Shown one piece after another: positions 35,523-46,514 of a stretch of DNA of 64,000 bases. Source of the stretch: Tanypteryx hageni (lineage: Eukaryota > Arthropoda > Insecta > Odonata > Petaluridae). Position 1 is the first letter of the stretch. Every line of letters begins with the position of its first letter. The DNA is taken from contig CM054112.1 of NCBI GenBank assembly GCA_028673005.1, positions 188,436,564 through 188,500,563 of the forward strand. Reading direction: 5' to 3'. The position numbers were made by a program, and so were the translations under genes. The notes beneath the pieces are model-generated. The model was not told the origin of the DNA, ran no database searches, and saw nothing but the letters and a program-made list of their open reading frames with translations.

Positions 35523-37848
35523 AACAAGATATTCCACCGGAAAGGCGAGGATGGGCGGTAGTTGGTGTTGTTGCATGAAATGAAGTGTGAGGGATATGGC
35601 ATCTCCCCTTTCCATCCTCCCGCGCTTCTTTTTACCAGCCTCCTCCGCTCCACTCTCCACCCACTCCTTTTTCCCACACCTCATCCTCCTATAGACCCGC
35701 GAGACAGACTCCTGTCCGAGAGAAAGAGATGAGCACAAAGGACCTTCTCTTTCCCTCTCTCCATTACTCCGAAACACACTTCTCGCTGATTTCCCCTCCT
35801 TCCGCAAGCGGCGCTGCAGCCTTTAGCGACCTTCTCTCATTCCTTCCCATCTCCTTCCCTCCTGGGAAAAAGGGGAGGGGAGGGAAGGGAGTAAGCTCTG
35901 AGAGGGGCGCGAGAGGCTCAAGAGGTTTCGAATGAGCAAACTTGGTGTAAGGCTTGCAGGGAAAAAGGTGCGCATTGAAAGAAAAGGGACCACTCTCGGT
36001 CTCCGCCCACGCGGAATTTTCGCCCTCGAAGAGTCAGTCCTCTCGTATTTAACCTTTAGCTCCCCGCTCTATGGCCGAGAAGGTTTTCAAGAGTGGAGAG
36101 GACGGGTGGGCAGATTGGATGCTCCCTGACCCCGTCTGGTTTTTTGGGAGACAGGCGTTTGCGAGAGGTTTAGGGAGGATGTGGAAAAGATGGGGAGATG
36201 ATGTTTCGGGATGTTTCTCGACCACTGTGTATCGCGAAAGGAAATCTCTGGTTGTCTGTCTGTCTCTCTTAAAGGGTGTGAGGACAGGTTTTAATTTTTT
36301 GATTCCTCTGAAATGGACAGTTTCCAGCGGTAAAATTATTCGGATACAAGTATTAGTGGGATTAACTCATGGTTTAATTATCTTGGTTATTAATTCCTCG
36401 CTGTATTTCATAGACACAGTGAATGCTTCCCATTCACACGTTTTATTTAAGCACTTCCTTGTTGCCAGGCTATAATTGAGGAGGGGTTCTTTTTAGCTTG
36501 CTGTGCGGTATTTGTAAAAACTGTAAGAAACGTTCGGAGTACTCTATTGGAGTGAATGAGGCTTTTAGTGACTTCAGAAGTGCTACATTTTTTCTCAGGA
36601 ACACGTACGTTAAATCCACCTCGGAAAATGGAGAAGGTTCAGGAGAGTCAAAATTGGTCATATTTTTTTTCTTTTAGAAGTTGTAAATTATTTTACGACA
36701 TTACTAATTAAAGGGAATCCCAAAGCTTCAATTTACTCATGTTGAATGTGAGTATTAGAAAATCATGGAATCAAAAACAAAGGAACAAAATAGTGAAAAA
36801 TAAATAGAAAGTAAAGAAAAGCGAAATAAAGAATTGCTGAGATGTTAATGATGGGAGCAAGATGGTAACAAGTTTCACGAAGGAGCTTTTAGTGCAGAAA
36901 CACGATTGCTACAACAAAACTTTTGTGTATAAGTCAACTGGTATTTTTGGTGAGCGAAACATTTACAGAGATGATTGAAGCGTAATATAATGGTCTCCTT
37001 TGAAAACTTGATCAAACCAATTTATGAATATTTACCCATAGATTAATATTAACATTAAATAATTCATGTAATCATATTCGCATCGTGAACGTAGGGCACA
37101 TCACTTGCCTTGAGAACTTTATGTTCATTGTCCAAGGAACGGAATATCTGGTTATAGTTCGAATTGTAAATGTCGAGTGGGGGGAAAAGGGTCGCATTTT
37201 TAACCTGACATCCAAAAATGGCGAGCGTTAAGGGGAATTCGCGGTCGCGGCACTTAAAAAAAATCCCGTTCAATGGCGCGCTTTTCTCCTGACTCACTTG
37301 ACGCACTCATGTGAGCAGATGGCCTCAGCTTCTCGCAAGGTACATTGGTTGGACAGACTCCATCCTCGCATTTGTCGCAGGAAAAGGTACTCGTAACATA
37401 AAGTCAGTGAGAACGAGAAAGGAAGCAACCGGTTTAAATATCCCGAGGAACGACGGACAATTCCCTTCATAAAAATGCTTTCGCATTTACAGTCTCTTTA
37501 GTCGAGACGTCCCGCAGCATCGCGGAGGAAATTTTCCCTTTGAGTTAGTCGATAATCGCGGCGAGAATCTAGAATTTAAACGCAGAAATAGGGCGACCGT
37601 CTCTTTTTTCCGCACTATTTTTTTTACATTTGCTCACGCGTTCCGAATCGAAAAGCAGATGTACGAACAAAATGCCTAGTCGTGAAAATTAGACTATTAC
37701 GGATCTATCTTTCGCCTTTCTCCAATCTCGCATCGGTTTAGCGCTTTGTTTTTGTTCGCTACTAGTCGTGAGTGATGCAGAGGAGGATGTAATGGCGCGG
37801 ATTAAAACTTATGCAATAACAGGCTCCAGCAGCATTTGTGAAGTGCAC
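35523..37848. other. No gene recognised
   Basis: Includes a CT/GA-rich section at 35.6-35.9 kb and mixed DNA beyond. Frames such as 36,071-36,475 carry no recognisable domain. Nothing else seen. Confidence 0.5.
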
Positions 37849-37849
37849 G

Positions 37850-38222
37850 TACGTCTCTCTCTCTCCTTTCTCTTTGTCTCTCTCTTATCTTTCGCTCCTC
37901 TCTTTCTCTCTCCCCTCTTTCTCTCTCTTTTCTCTTTCTCTCTCTCCTCTCTTTCTCTCTCTCTCCTCTCTTTCTCTCTCTCCTCTTGTTCTCTCTCTCT
38001 TTCTCTCTCTCTCCCCACTCTTTCTCTCTGTTTCTCTCTCTCCTCCCTTTCTCTCCTCTCTCTCATCTTTCTTTCTCTCTTCTTTTTCTCTCGCCCCTTT
38101 TTCTGTCTATTTTTCTCTCTCATCTCTTTCTCTCTTTCTCCTCTCTCTCTCATCTCTTTCTCTCTTTCTCCTCTCTCTCATCTCTTTCTCTCTCTCATCT
38201 TTCTCTCCTATCTCTCTCTCGA
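37850..38222. repeat. Long (CT)n-rich polypyrimidine tract
   Basis: About 370 bp of CTCTCTTTCTCT-type repeats with few purines; a sub-phrase CTCTCTCATCTCTTTCTCTC recurs near 38.12, 38.15 and 38.18 kb. Apparent 100-215-codon frames on both strands through it are low-complexity artefacts. Confidence 0.95.
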
Positions 38223-39237
38223 AGTTTTTGTGGTTCTCGCGTGGGAGAGGAGCTCCTTTCGTGGCATCACGTCGTCCTTCGACCTCTCCCCTCCGCCCTC
38301 TCGTAATTGCACTTCATTATCAAATACAAGCGTGAAGCGTGAGTCTTCCAAGGGCGAGAGGAATCGACGCGAGGCTTTCGACACGCCGCCGACATATCGT
38401 TCTTTATTTTTGTAGGAGCGCTTTTGTTGAGAGAGAGAGAAAAGAACTCTTCTTCTCTCCTCCCGTTTTTTTTTCGTCCTTTGTGATCGAGTTTGCATAA
38501 ATTCGAGTGGGAGCTGACAATGTGGTCGGAATAGGAAGTTTTTTTTCGAAAGTTACGTTGTTAAAAAAGTTGACGACCGGCTTACGAACTCGAAGGCGTG
38601 TTGCTTTCAGTCGGTCGATTTCGCGCACTGTTGGGCGGAATTTAAGATAGACTCATATGCCCGCCTGCCTCGAAAGATTACGGTTAACCCTGTACGACAA
38701 AAATTTGTTTATTTTTGAAGGAAAAGACTGCAGCTCTAAAATGTTGAAAACTATTTTGTTAAAGTTACATTCATTGAATTAAAATGATTTTTTTGCCAGT
38801 AACGTTGGTCCTTCAAAGTCGCAGGAGTCTAAAGAAATTACCAATGTAAAATAAAATTAGACTGATAGGTGGATGCTACCTTGAAGTTACCTCGGAAAAT
38901 AGAAGGCTAACGTAATTATTTTCAAAAATTTCAATCGGAACCTTTCTGAAGGCATAGATAGAAATTTATTCTGATTCAATATTTGGCTCTAATGTCTTCA
39001 TTTACGTAGACAAATGTTCCTTATTGCGGCATTATCTTCGACGGATTATTTTTCAGGGGAAAGCGCGCAAATATTCTTGTTTGCAAATTAAAAAATCGCA
39101 ATCGGATTAATTCCGAATTGGCAAAACATTTTGCAAGCGAACGTTCTCTTATACACCAAATTGTTGAAATACCGAGCCTTACACTATTCGAAGGAGATAC
39201 AACCCGAGGTACGGGCGAGCCGCTATCCCGTTCATCT
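38223..39237. other. No gene recognised
   Basis: CpG-containing then AT-rich sequence without recognisable coding or RNA features. Confidence 0.5.
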
Positions 39238-39594
39238 ATCTAAGGCAGGGGTCGGCAACCTACGGCCCGCGAGCCACGTGCGGCCCTCAAGAACGCTTTA
39301 TGCGGCCCGCAAAGCTGTAATGAAAAAGTGATCAGGAAAATTTCTCATGGGCAATTTTATATTTTTTGAGTAAAATTATGGTCTAAAAGCCTTTTTGGGT
39401 GAAGTTTTAACGCTAGTAAACTACGTAGACTTGATTTCGTTCATATGAAATCACAGAATCTCTAGAAAACTTCTGATTTATTCGCTCATCCGGCCCGCCG
39501 AGGCTTTCTTGACTCCCAATGCGACCCTCCGAAGCATTAACAACTGCAAATGTGGCCCGCCGTGCAGAAAAGGTTTCCGACCTCTGATCTAAGG
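39238..39594. mobile_element. hAT-type MITE, copy 1, with 8-bp duplications
   Basis: The element is 39,246-39,586 (341 bp), flanked by ATCTAAGG at 39,238-39,245 and 39,587-39,594. Ends are CAGGGGTCGGCAACCTACGG and, on the minus strand, CAGAGGTCGGAAACCTTTTC. Subterminal GGCCCGC and CCCGC motifs recur. There is no ORF. It matches the inverted copy at 41,798-42,137 along most of its length. Eight-bp duplication and CAGNGGTCGG ends are typical of hAT-derived MITEs. Confidence 0.9.
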
Positions 39595-41789
39595 TATACA
39601 TTACTTGCAAGTGAATAAATGTTGGATTTATGCCGAGGAACAGGTGAGAATCTAGATGAAAATCCTTTTACTTTTAAAGATCAATTGTTTTACGGAGCAA
39701 TGAATAAATTAACAAGTTCTATTAAAATATCTTGACAAAAATTTACCGAAGTAATACCTCGGGCCTCTTTTCTCTATATGGGTTGATAAAGTGAGGCTGT
39801 AGTGGATGGTTGACGCAGCAATTCAGGGGAACGAAAGATCATGTTAAGAATTTGTGTCACAACTGTTTTCTTCTTATCTTTCTAAATTTAGATCACCTTA
39901 ATGGCTAAAGCGTATTTTATATGCGTGGTAATGATTTTCCTCGGCGCTCCGTTGCAAATGCTAAAGTTATATACTACATACATACGCACACACAGACATA
40001 TATATTCTTATCTCATGCGGGCACAGTGAAGGCGCGGCCCAGTGCCAAAAGAAGTATAGCGGATTCCGATCTCTATCAGGAGGCCTTTTTTTGAAGGCCG
40101 TTTACACCCGTGATTTGTCGCACGTTAATTCGAACCTTTAGAGAGAGAAAGTAGAAAAAAGAACACGTAAGGTCTCCTCCTCCTACCGCCGTGCGTGCGC
40201 CGCATGAGAATCTGGCGAATGGAAGGGACAGCGCCGCGCCGAAGGAGTGCGGATTGCGCATCTCTTCTTTCCTACGCTTCGCGTTGGGCGTTCACCGCCA
40301 CAGACAGTCGTGAATCTTCTTCCTATTCCTCAGAGAGCGTTTGGGATGTTGGGTAGGGCGTCGCGAGGAGGGAATGGAAGGGGGAGGTAGGGGGGGAGAG
40401 GGGGAGGGTGACGCAATAAAAACCCATCGACCGCATTGGCCGGAGGGTGCTCAGCGTTAACGAGCTCCACCCCTCCTCCACGCCTCCCTTGCCATTATCC
40501 CGCTCCAAAAAAAAGGCGTTTAACGCACCCAAGGGACATGTCCAGGCCTCGCCCCGGGACGCTTGTCAACAAACGGTTTCGAGTGCTTATTGCTAGCCAT
40601 TCGATCGTAATGTCCACGGGATGGAAATGTCGCGCTTAATAGAACGAGATTCCGAGATTGCATCGTTTCGTTCGAACTTGATATTTTCCTGGCTTGCTAT
40701 TCGATAATGCGGCTGACTGGTGACGTGTGCGGCGTTGTTTTCTATCGGTTTAAATCACTTCGAGCTTAATGATTTTACTGCCGTTTCTAATTTTTTTAGT
40801 AGTAGTAGTAGTAGTAGTAATAGTTTTATTTTTCGGTCGTCATGGGGACGGTTTGTTTTCTCTCTCTGCTACATTACTTTTTTCGATGACACTGCATCAC
40901 TTAGCATTATTTCCGGAGTTGCGTCCTCTCCGTCTAATTTTAAGCCGGGATTAATTTATCACGGTGTAGGCGTGGGGCATTAGGTCACGTTCTTCCCTCA
41001 CTCCACAAATTTCCATTCGCGGGGTGAAATGTTTGCGCAGTGCCATGAGGCTCGACGTTTCATCTTCCCCGATTCCTTTTATCGCGGACGAGAATTCCTG
41101 ATGGATGTGTATCTTCTGAGTAAATCTATTGTTTTTTCTTTCTTTTGAGTCAAACACCCCGTTTTTGAGTACGCACGCGACCGGAAGCGTCTCACGGCGA
41201 AGGGACACAATTTCCTCGAGAGAATGGAAGTTTGTTTTCAGGGTATGGGTCGGTGGCAATTGGAACGATGCGTGTTTGAAGAGTAGACTTCCATTAAAAA
41301 GGGAGCAGCGAGTCAGGGAGCGTGACCAACAAAGTAATTTTCTTTTCCAAAGAGGCCTCGACGATGAAACGCATTTTTGATAGATGTTTATTAAAAACCT
41401 ACGAACTTTGGCATTTCGAGAACAATAATAATCCCGCCCTCGAAATGTCCGCACATCAACGATAATTTCGAAAATCGAACGCACGAAATGATATCAAATT
41501 AATCGTTTGTCGATCAAGGAATGTTTATTCGTTTTCATGTTAGTCGCCACGAGTTGATAATCAACCACTGTCAATGTATTTTTTGGTAATAAGGCGAGCA
41601 GATAAACTCATATATTTCCATATAAATGCATAACACTTCATTACAAGTGAAAATGGGCACTCATGTTATAAAAAATCGGCAATACAGTAGAAAGGGGGAG
41701 GGGGTGCTACGGATCAACGGAGAGCGAACAAGAAAATCGCGATTCGATAAATATTTATAAAAATATTGTTGTTTGACTGTAATTTTAGT
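39595..41789. other. No gene recognised; (AGT)n at 40.80 kb
   Basis: Mixed DNA with an (AGT)n trinucleotide run at 40,797-40,819 and a G-rich stretch near 40.38-40.41 kb. Open frames at 40,951-41,484 have no recognised domain. Confidence 0.5.
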
Positions 41790-42145
41790 ATATATACCAA
41801 GGGGTCGGGAACCTTTTCTGCACTGGGCGCCACATTCGCGGTTGTGAATGCTTCGGAGGCCCGCATCGGGCGTCATGAAAGTCTTGGCGAACCGGATGAG
41901 TGAATTAACCAGAAGTAATCTATAGTTTCTGTGGTCTCACATAAGCGAAAAGCAAGTCTATATAATTCATTATCCTTAGAACTTAGCTAGAAAGAGTTTT
42001 GAGAGCATGATTTCACTGAAAAATAGGAAATTGCTCACGTGAAATATTCCCGATCACATTTTCATTACAGATTCGCGGGCCGCATAAATCGGTATCGGTG
42101 CGCATGTGGCTCGATGGCCCTAGCTAGCGGGCCCCTGGAATATAC
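41790..42145. mobile_element. hAT-type MITE, copy 2 (inverted), degraded duplications
   Basis: The element is 41,798-42,137 (340 bp), starting CAAGGGGTCGGGAACC and ending GGGCCCCTG. It aligns in reverse orientation with the copy at 39,246-39,586; shared blocks include ACCTTTTCTGCAC and AATGCTTCGGAGG. Flanks ATATATAC (41,790-41,797) and GAATATAC (42,138-42,145) match at 6 of 8, so the duplication has decayed or is chance. Confidence 0.8.
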
Positions 42146-43600
42146 GACATTAAATTTAATATTTAATTTGACCGTCAGTTAAAAATTATTATTTTCACAA
42201 TGACGAATACAGAGGGATGATATATTCGAGCATTGCCTTGGGCACCAAAGTTACCTGCTACGGCACTGGTTATCGGATTTTCCATATCGTTTTGTCTACC
42301 ATTTCAGTGTTAATCGCATAATAATTCATAGTAATAAATACGCTTCAGTGTGAATGTAGAAGTGAAAAATTATATATATATTTTTATGGAAATTGAGCTC
42401 ACTTTTTCGATGATTCATAATCGAGTGTCCTATTTTAGTTTATCCGGATTAATTAATCAATTCCTGGAGCAATACTGTCGACAGAAATTAACGAGCCTGC
42501 CTTTGGCAGCTGGCGGCATTACAGAAAAATTTAAAAAAACTGTTATTTCCGATTACGTCCGCTTGGCAACTGATAATTGCACTAGCAGTATCCCCGGTTA
42601 AAAAATTATTCCGATAGTTCATCTAATCGATGGAACTGCGCGCCGTTAAATTGGCGCGTTACTGAATAAAACCGAAAAATCCATTCGCAAATCCTTTTTT
42701 TTGCACGGGCATCGTGATTTTGTTCGTCAGAGCTATCGAATTATCGATAACGATTGAAATAAAAACTGTCGAAATTCAACTCGGTACCTAAAAGCGCTAA
42801 AAAAAAACAAAAAGGAGAACATCGTCCGGGGCGAAACGATAATGTCACGAATAACTTCAGGGATTGCTCGCGTCATTGGGGACATTTTTCTTCATCGGAG
42901 TGCAGCCGGAGGGGGAACTTCAAAACAAATTAAAATATCGTCATTCGATCTCTCCCCATCGACGAATTGGTTAAAACGGATCGGTCGAATTAATTGGCGC
43001 CGTCGAGAAAGGTCATCGTGAATGTAAATTTGGGAATACTTTTTCATATCTTTCTCTCTCTCTCTCTCCCGTTAATTACCTCTGCACTTCTTTTCGCTCT
43101 CTTGCCCGGAGAGAGAGATATAAAGAGAGAGATCGACATGCCATGGACAGCGGTGGTTGAGTGTCGGATGAGTTTATGGGTGTTTCGAAATAATATTAAT
43201 CGCCACTTCCACTGATGAGTTCTGCTAAATGAAAGCGATATGTCTCCATGTGACGCAATTAATTCCACCTATCGACGCCCACCCGTTCCCTTGGCTCCCT
43301 CTCTCCAGCCCGCCTACTCTCTCCTCTCCCTCCTTTTTACTTCCTCTCCTCTGGTCGCGAGATCGGACCTGCCAGACGAACGTACTCATTCGCCCGACCC
43401 GCGGCATTATTCTGTATTTATTCCTCGTGAAATGTATTCACGCTTTAACGGAAGCGTCAAGATTTGCGTGTAACGCTATCAGTTCACAATGGGCTGGTAT
43501 AAACTTTGGTTCTTGCTCCGCGCAAATCAAATGATATCTCCTCCGGCCACTTAATCTTCGTGATTAAAAGTTCACTGATTTCTTTTTGGACATGGCATAT
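42146..43600. other. No gene recognised
   Basis: Mixed DNA with short CT runs at 43,052-43,070 and 43.30-43.35 kb. No domain was recognised. Confidence 0.5.
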
Positions 43601-43605
43601 TCCGA

Positions 43606-44361
43606 AAAACATACCTCCGGTTTAAATACACGAAATACAGGAATACCCGCGCGAGTATTGAAAGAGTTAGCTCATGAAATCGTACCGTATTTGAAAATTA
43701 TATTCGAGAAATCCATTACGGAAGTTGTCGTTCCTAAAGATTGGAAGGTGGCACACGTTACGACCATCCATAAGGGCGGCGACAAAGAGAACCCAGAAAA
43801 TTATAGGCTAATTTCCTTAACTCCATTATCGTGCAAGATACTTGAGCACATAATCTTTAGTTCTGTAATGCGCTATTTAGATAGTCACTCATTGCTTAGC
43901 GGATGCCAGCACGGATTCCGGAGAGGTAGATCATGCGAAACGCAGCTCGGCCTGTTCGTGGATGATTTGTTGTGATGCGGAGAGAAAAATACTCAGGTCG
44001 ATGCCATATTCATTGACTTCAGGAAGGCGTTTGATAAAGTATCTCATAAGAAATTAATTTCTAAGTTAGGACAATATGGTATCAATCCAAAAATTGTCAG
44101 TTAGATGAGAGACTTCCTCTCGAATAGAGAACAGATAGTTGCCATCGATGGGAAATACTCGTCCCCCGTTAAAGTTGCGTCGGGTGTTCCTCAGGGAAGT
44201 GTATTGGGCCCCCTACTTATCTTAATTTATGTTAATGATATCTGCTCGGTAATTCGTAGTAAAATTATACTTTTTGTCGATTATACCGTTCTATATAAAG
44301 AAATAAAAAACCAGGAGGACCATCAGTCGCTGCGTGAAGACCTAAGAGCCATTTCAGCGTA
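43606..44361 (+). pseudogene. LINE reverse transcriptase fragment, same family, dead
   Basis: A plus-strand copy of the LINE seen at 30.6-32.9 kb, both ends truncated. It begins near IPARVLKELAHEI and ends after RAISA where a fold-back arm begins. In-frame stops occur at 43,972-43,975 and just before 44,105. Conserved blocks: KGGDKENPENYR, CQHGFRRGRSCETQL, DFRKAFDKV and SGVPQGSVLGP. The catalytic FADD box reads FVDY, so the second catalytic Asp is replaced by Tyr. No endonuclease or 3' tail is present. Inactive. Confidence 0.9.
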
Positions 44362-44363
44362 CA

Positions 44364-44574
44364 AAGAGATACACCGAAGAAAACTCCTCCCTCTCAAATA
44401 GTGAGATTGCCAAGCAAGAAATTCATGGATTAAAGCGATCTAAAGATTATATGCAGACAGGCATAAGCTGTAATGTTGGGAATAATTTTGAGAGGAGAAA
44501 TCGCTTTAATCCATCAATTTCTTGCTGGCAATCTCACTATTTGAGAGGGAGGAGTTTTCTTCGGTGTATCTCTT
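44364..44574. repeat. Large fold-back: 75-bp arms, 62-nt loop
   Basis: The left arm 44,364-44,438 and right arm 44,501-44,574 are reverse complements except for one extra A and one C/G difference. Landmarks are AAGAGATACACCGAAGAAAA and TTTTCTTCGGTGTATCTCTT. The loop 44,439-44,500 is an inverted copy of the SINE tail at 44,744-44,805. The left arm joins directly to the LINE fragment. Confidence 0.93.
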
Positions 44575-44666
44575 CGGGGATATCCGTTGTGGCAGTTTGA
44601 TACTAGCTTGGCTAGTTCCGTCCCAACCAAGAAAAAATCTGCGTTCAGAAACGAGAAAATTGATCT

Positions 44667-44737
44667 GCTACGATAGTTTAGTGGTAGAATATCCGCCCTG
44701 CAAGTGGAAGACCCGGGTTCGATTCCCGCTCATAGCA
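44667..44737 (+). pseudogene. tRNA-like sequence (Gly-type head of a SINE)
   Basis: 71 nt that fold as a tRNA: acceptor arms 6 of 7 paired, D arm GTTT/GAAT, anticodon stem TCCGC/GTGGA, T arm with loop TTCGATT and 4 of 5 stem pairs. B box GGTTCGATTCC at 44,716-44,726; A-box-like TAGTTTAGTGG at the D arm; poly-T at 44,741-44,747. The anticodon loop CCTGCAA has C where U33 is invariant, with mismatches at acceptor pair 5-68 and T-stem pair 49-65. It most resembles tRNA-Gly in layout. Its downstream sequence is repeated at 44.42-44.50 kb, so a SINE head or pseudogene is more likely than a working tRNA. Confidence 0.6.
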
Positions 44738-44825
44738 GACTTTTTTTCTCGTCTCAAAATTATTCCCAACATACAGCTTATTCCTGTCTGCATGAGATCT
44801 TTAGATCGCTTTAATCCATCTAATT
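44738..44825 (+). mobile_element. SINE tail downstream of tRNA-like head
   Basis: After a T7 run comes CTCGTCTCAAAATTATTCCC, then TTCCTGTCTGCAT and TCTTTAGATCGCTTTAATCC. The same sequence occurs inverted at 44,424-44,500 without the tRNA head. Two copies of one tail support a SINE-like unit. Confidence 0.6.
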
Positions 44826-45375
44826 CTGCATGGATTCGGATTCTTTCTTCGAGAAAAATATACTTATTGTTAGTTATTTCGGCCGTACAAATGTCTACTA
44901 TCAAGTTAGTATCTTAATTCTAACTAATTTTAAAAGACAATGTTAATGGATGTAAATGGCGACGTAATGTATTTCTTATGGAAGAATTTTAAAAATATAA
45001 TTACTTCATAACCATGCAAAATTTCAAGGTTTTCAGATTTTTCTATCACATTTATATATATACCTGGCAAGTTTCAGATACTCATCTATTCCGCATCTAC
45101 TACTCTCACACCGTGTGATGCACGCACGCACGCAGTTACGTTTCAAAATTAATATGTATAGGATTACTTCACGTTGTACGAACGTCTAAGCGACGCAAAA
45201 ATCTATCCATTATCGAACCATTGAAGGAGGCCATCTTTGAATTCAGGGTTTAGTCCTGTGCTTTTTCATAGCCATACACATATGAATACACACAAAAGTA
45301 ATGAATAAATGAGCGCGCTAATATAACAAAATGGAATGAATCTCTAAGAGAAGCGAGAGTAAGGATATAACCTAT
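44826..45375. other. No gene recognised
   Basis: AT-rich DNA with a TTTCAGATACTCATC block and a GCACGCACGCACGCA microsatellite near 45.12 kb. Nothing coding. Confidence 0.5.
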
Positions 45376-45996
45376 CACTGAGAAAACCGGTATCCGGACG
45401 TTTCTCCGACACGTTTCGCCGACAGGATTATAATATTATTTGAATACCATTCAGTCTTCTTAACTGAATCTTTTAATGTAATCTAATTAACAGTCCTTAA
45501 TTTAGGAGTTTATTAGATAATTTCCATTCGCAACAAAATAAATAATGTAATTAATTTACTTCAAAGGTGTTACATAAAATGTTTCATACTTAATTTAAAG
45601 TTTATCAGGCACCTTTAAAATATCAGAAACTAATACAATAAATTTGCCTAATACGTATCATAGTTCTTAAATACACCTAAATGCCATTTGTTAATATCGA
45701 AGCCATGACTACTCAAATTATATCAATTCCACTCTTAAGCTCACGTTTCTATGCGTTCTTTGCACCAAGTGCACGAAATGAATGCATATACTTAGTGGAG
45801 GTCGTCCATGTCCGTCCGTATGTTTCAATTCGGGAACCGCCGGACAGATTTTGATGAAATTTGGTATTGAAACAGATATAAACAAAATTTGCTACAATTA
45901 TGTAAATACGTTTATTTATTTTTCGTACTGGATGGTATACGAATAACATTATAGTCCTGTCGGCGAAGCTTCCGGCCACGGAGAAAACAACGGGTG
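45376..45996. mobile_element. Terminal-inverted-repeat element of unknown family
   Basis: A 621-bp candidate non-autonomous DNA element. Inner TIR blocks: left TTCGCCGACAGGATTATAAT (from about 45,415) and, on the minus strand from the right, TTCGCCGACAGGACTATAAT (from about 45,966). Outside these, each side carries another GTTTTCTCCG/CGTTTCTCCG block. The left TIR also holds a 13-bp direct repeat, ACGTTTCTCCGAC then ACGTTTCGCCGAC. Outer bases CAC...GTG are flanked by ACCTAT and ACCGAT, a possible 6-bp duplication with one mismatch. No transposase; an R3 copy is nested inside. Confidence 0.55.
45753..45900 (-). repeat. R3 repeat copy, inverted, nested
   Basis: Matches the end of the 29.3-29.8 kb array in reverse: GCGTTCTTTGCACCAAGTG, GTGGAGGTCGTCCATGTCCG, GGACAGATTTTGATGAAATT and TTGGTATTGAAAC. 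Only one unit is present. Confidence 0.75.
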
Positions 45997-46513
45997 ACCG
46001 ATTTGTTATTCCGTTTCAAGTTAGTTTACGGCCTGAAATAGAGTGAACAAAGGGAAAGAAATGTAAACATATTAGGAAATTAATTTTTATCGCTTCAGTC
46101 TCACTATACAGAATTTAATAAGACAACGAGCTGTTTCAGCCTCAAAGGCCAAGAACGTTAGTTTCTTCAGGGCCCTATGATCGAAGAGGTTGACTGCATA
46201 GTTATTTTCTTGAAGAGAGTATAGTTTCCGGTTAGCTAAGTTTATAAACAAAACACTCGGACCTTCCAACATCTCTCTTCCTCGCCCATCAATCCCACGT
46301 CCCTAGTTCGTCCAAACCGATTGAATAAGAACCATAATCCGTGTTGTATGAATTTTTGGTATACAAAACAAAAGACACTGTAGCGAATCCGTGGTATAAG
46401 AGCCCATATTGTAAGAGGGACAGGTGACATTGGTTTTTTGGATACGATAAATGTCGACAATGAGCCATGGATTTTTTTCATATTGCAATTTTAAATTAAC
46501 GCTTCTTATATAT
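45997..46513. other. No gene recognised
   Basis: AT-rich sequence with chance frames on the minus strand; nothing recognised. Confidence 0.5.
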
Positions 46514-46514
46514 A

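Noticed and set aside
37768..38415. 215-codon plus and 114-codon minus frames over the same DNA
   Set aside because: (CT)n gives Ser/Leu/Phe one way and Arg/Glu the other; neither is credible.
44667..44737. Functional tRNA gene
   Set aside because: C at position 33, two stem mismatches and a repeated SINE-type tail make a pseudogene or SINE head more likely.
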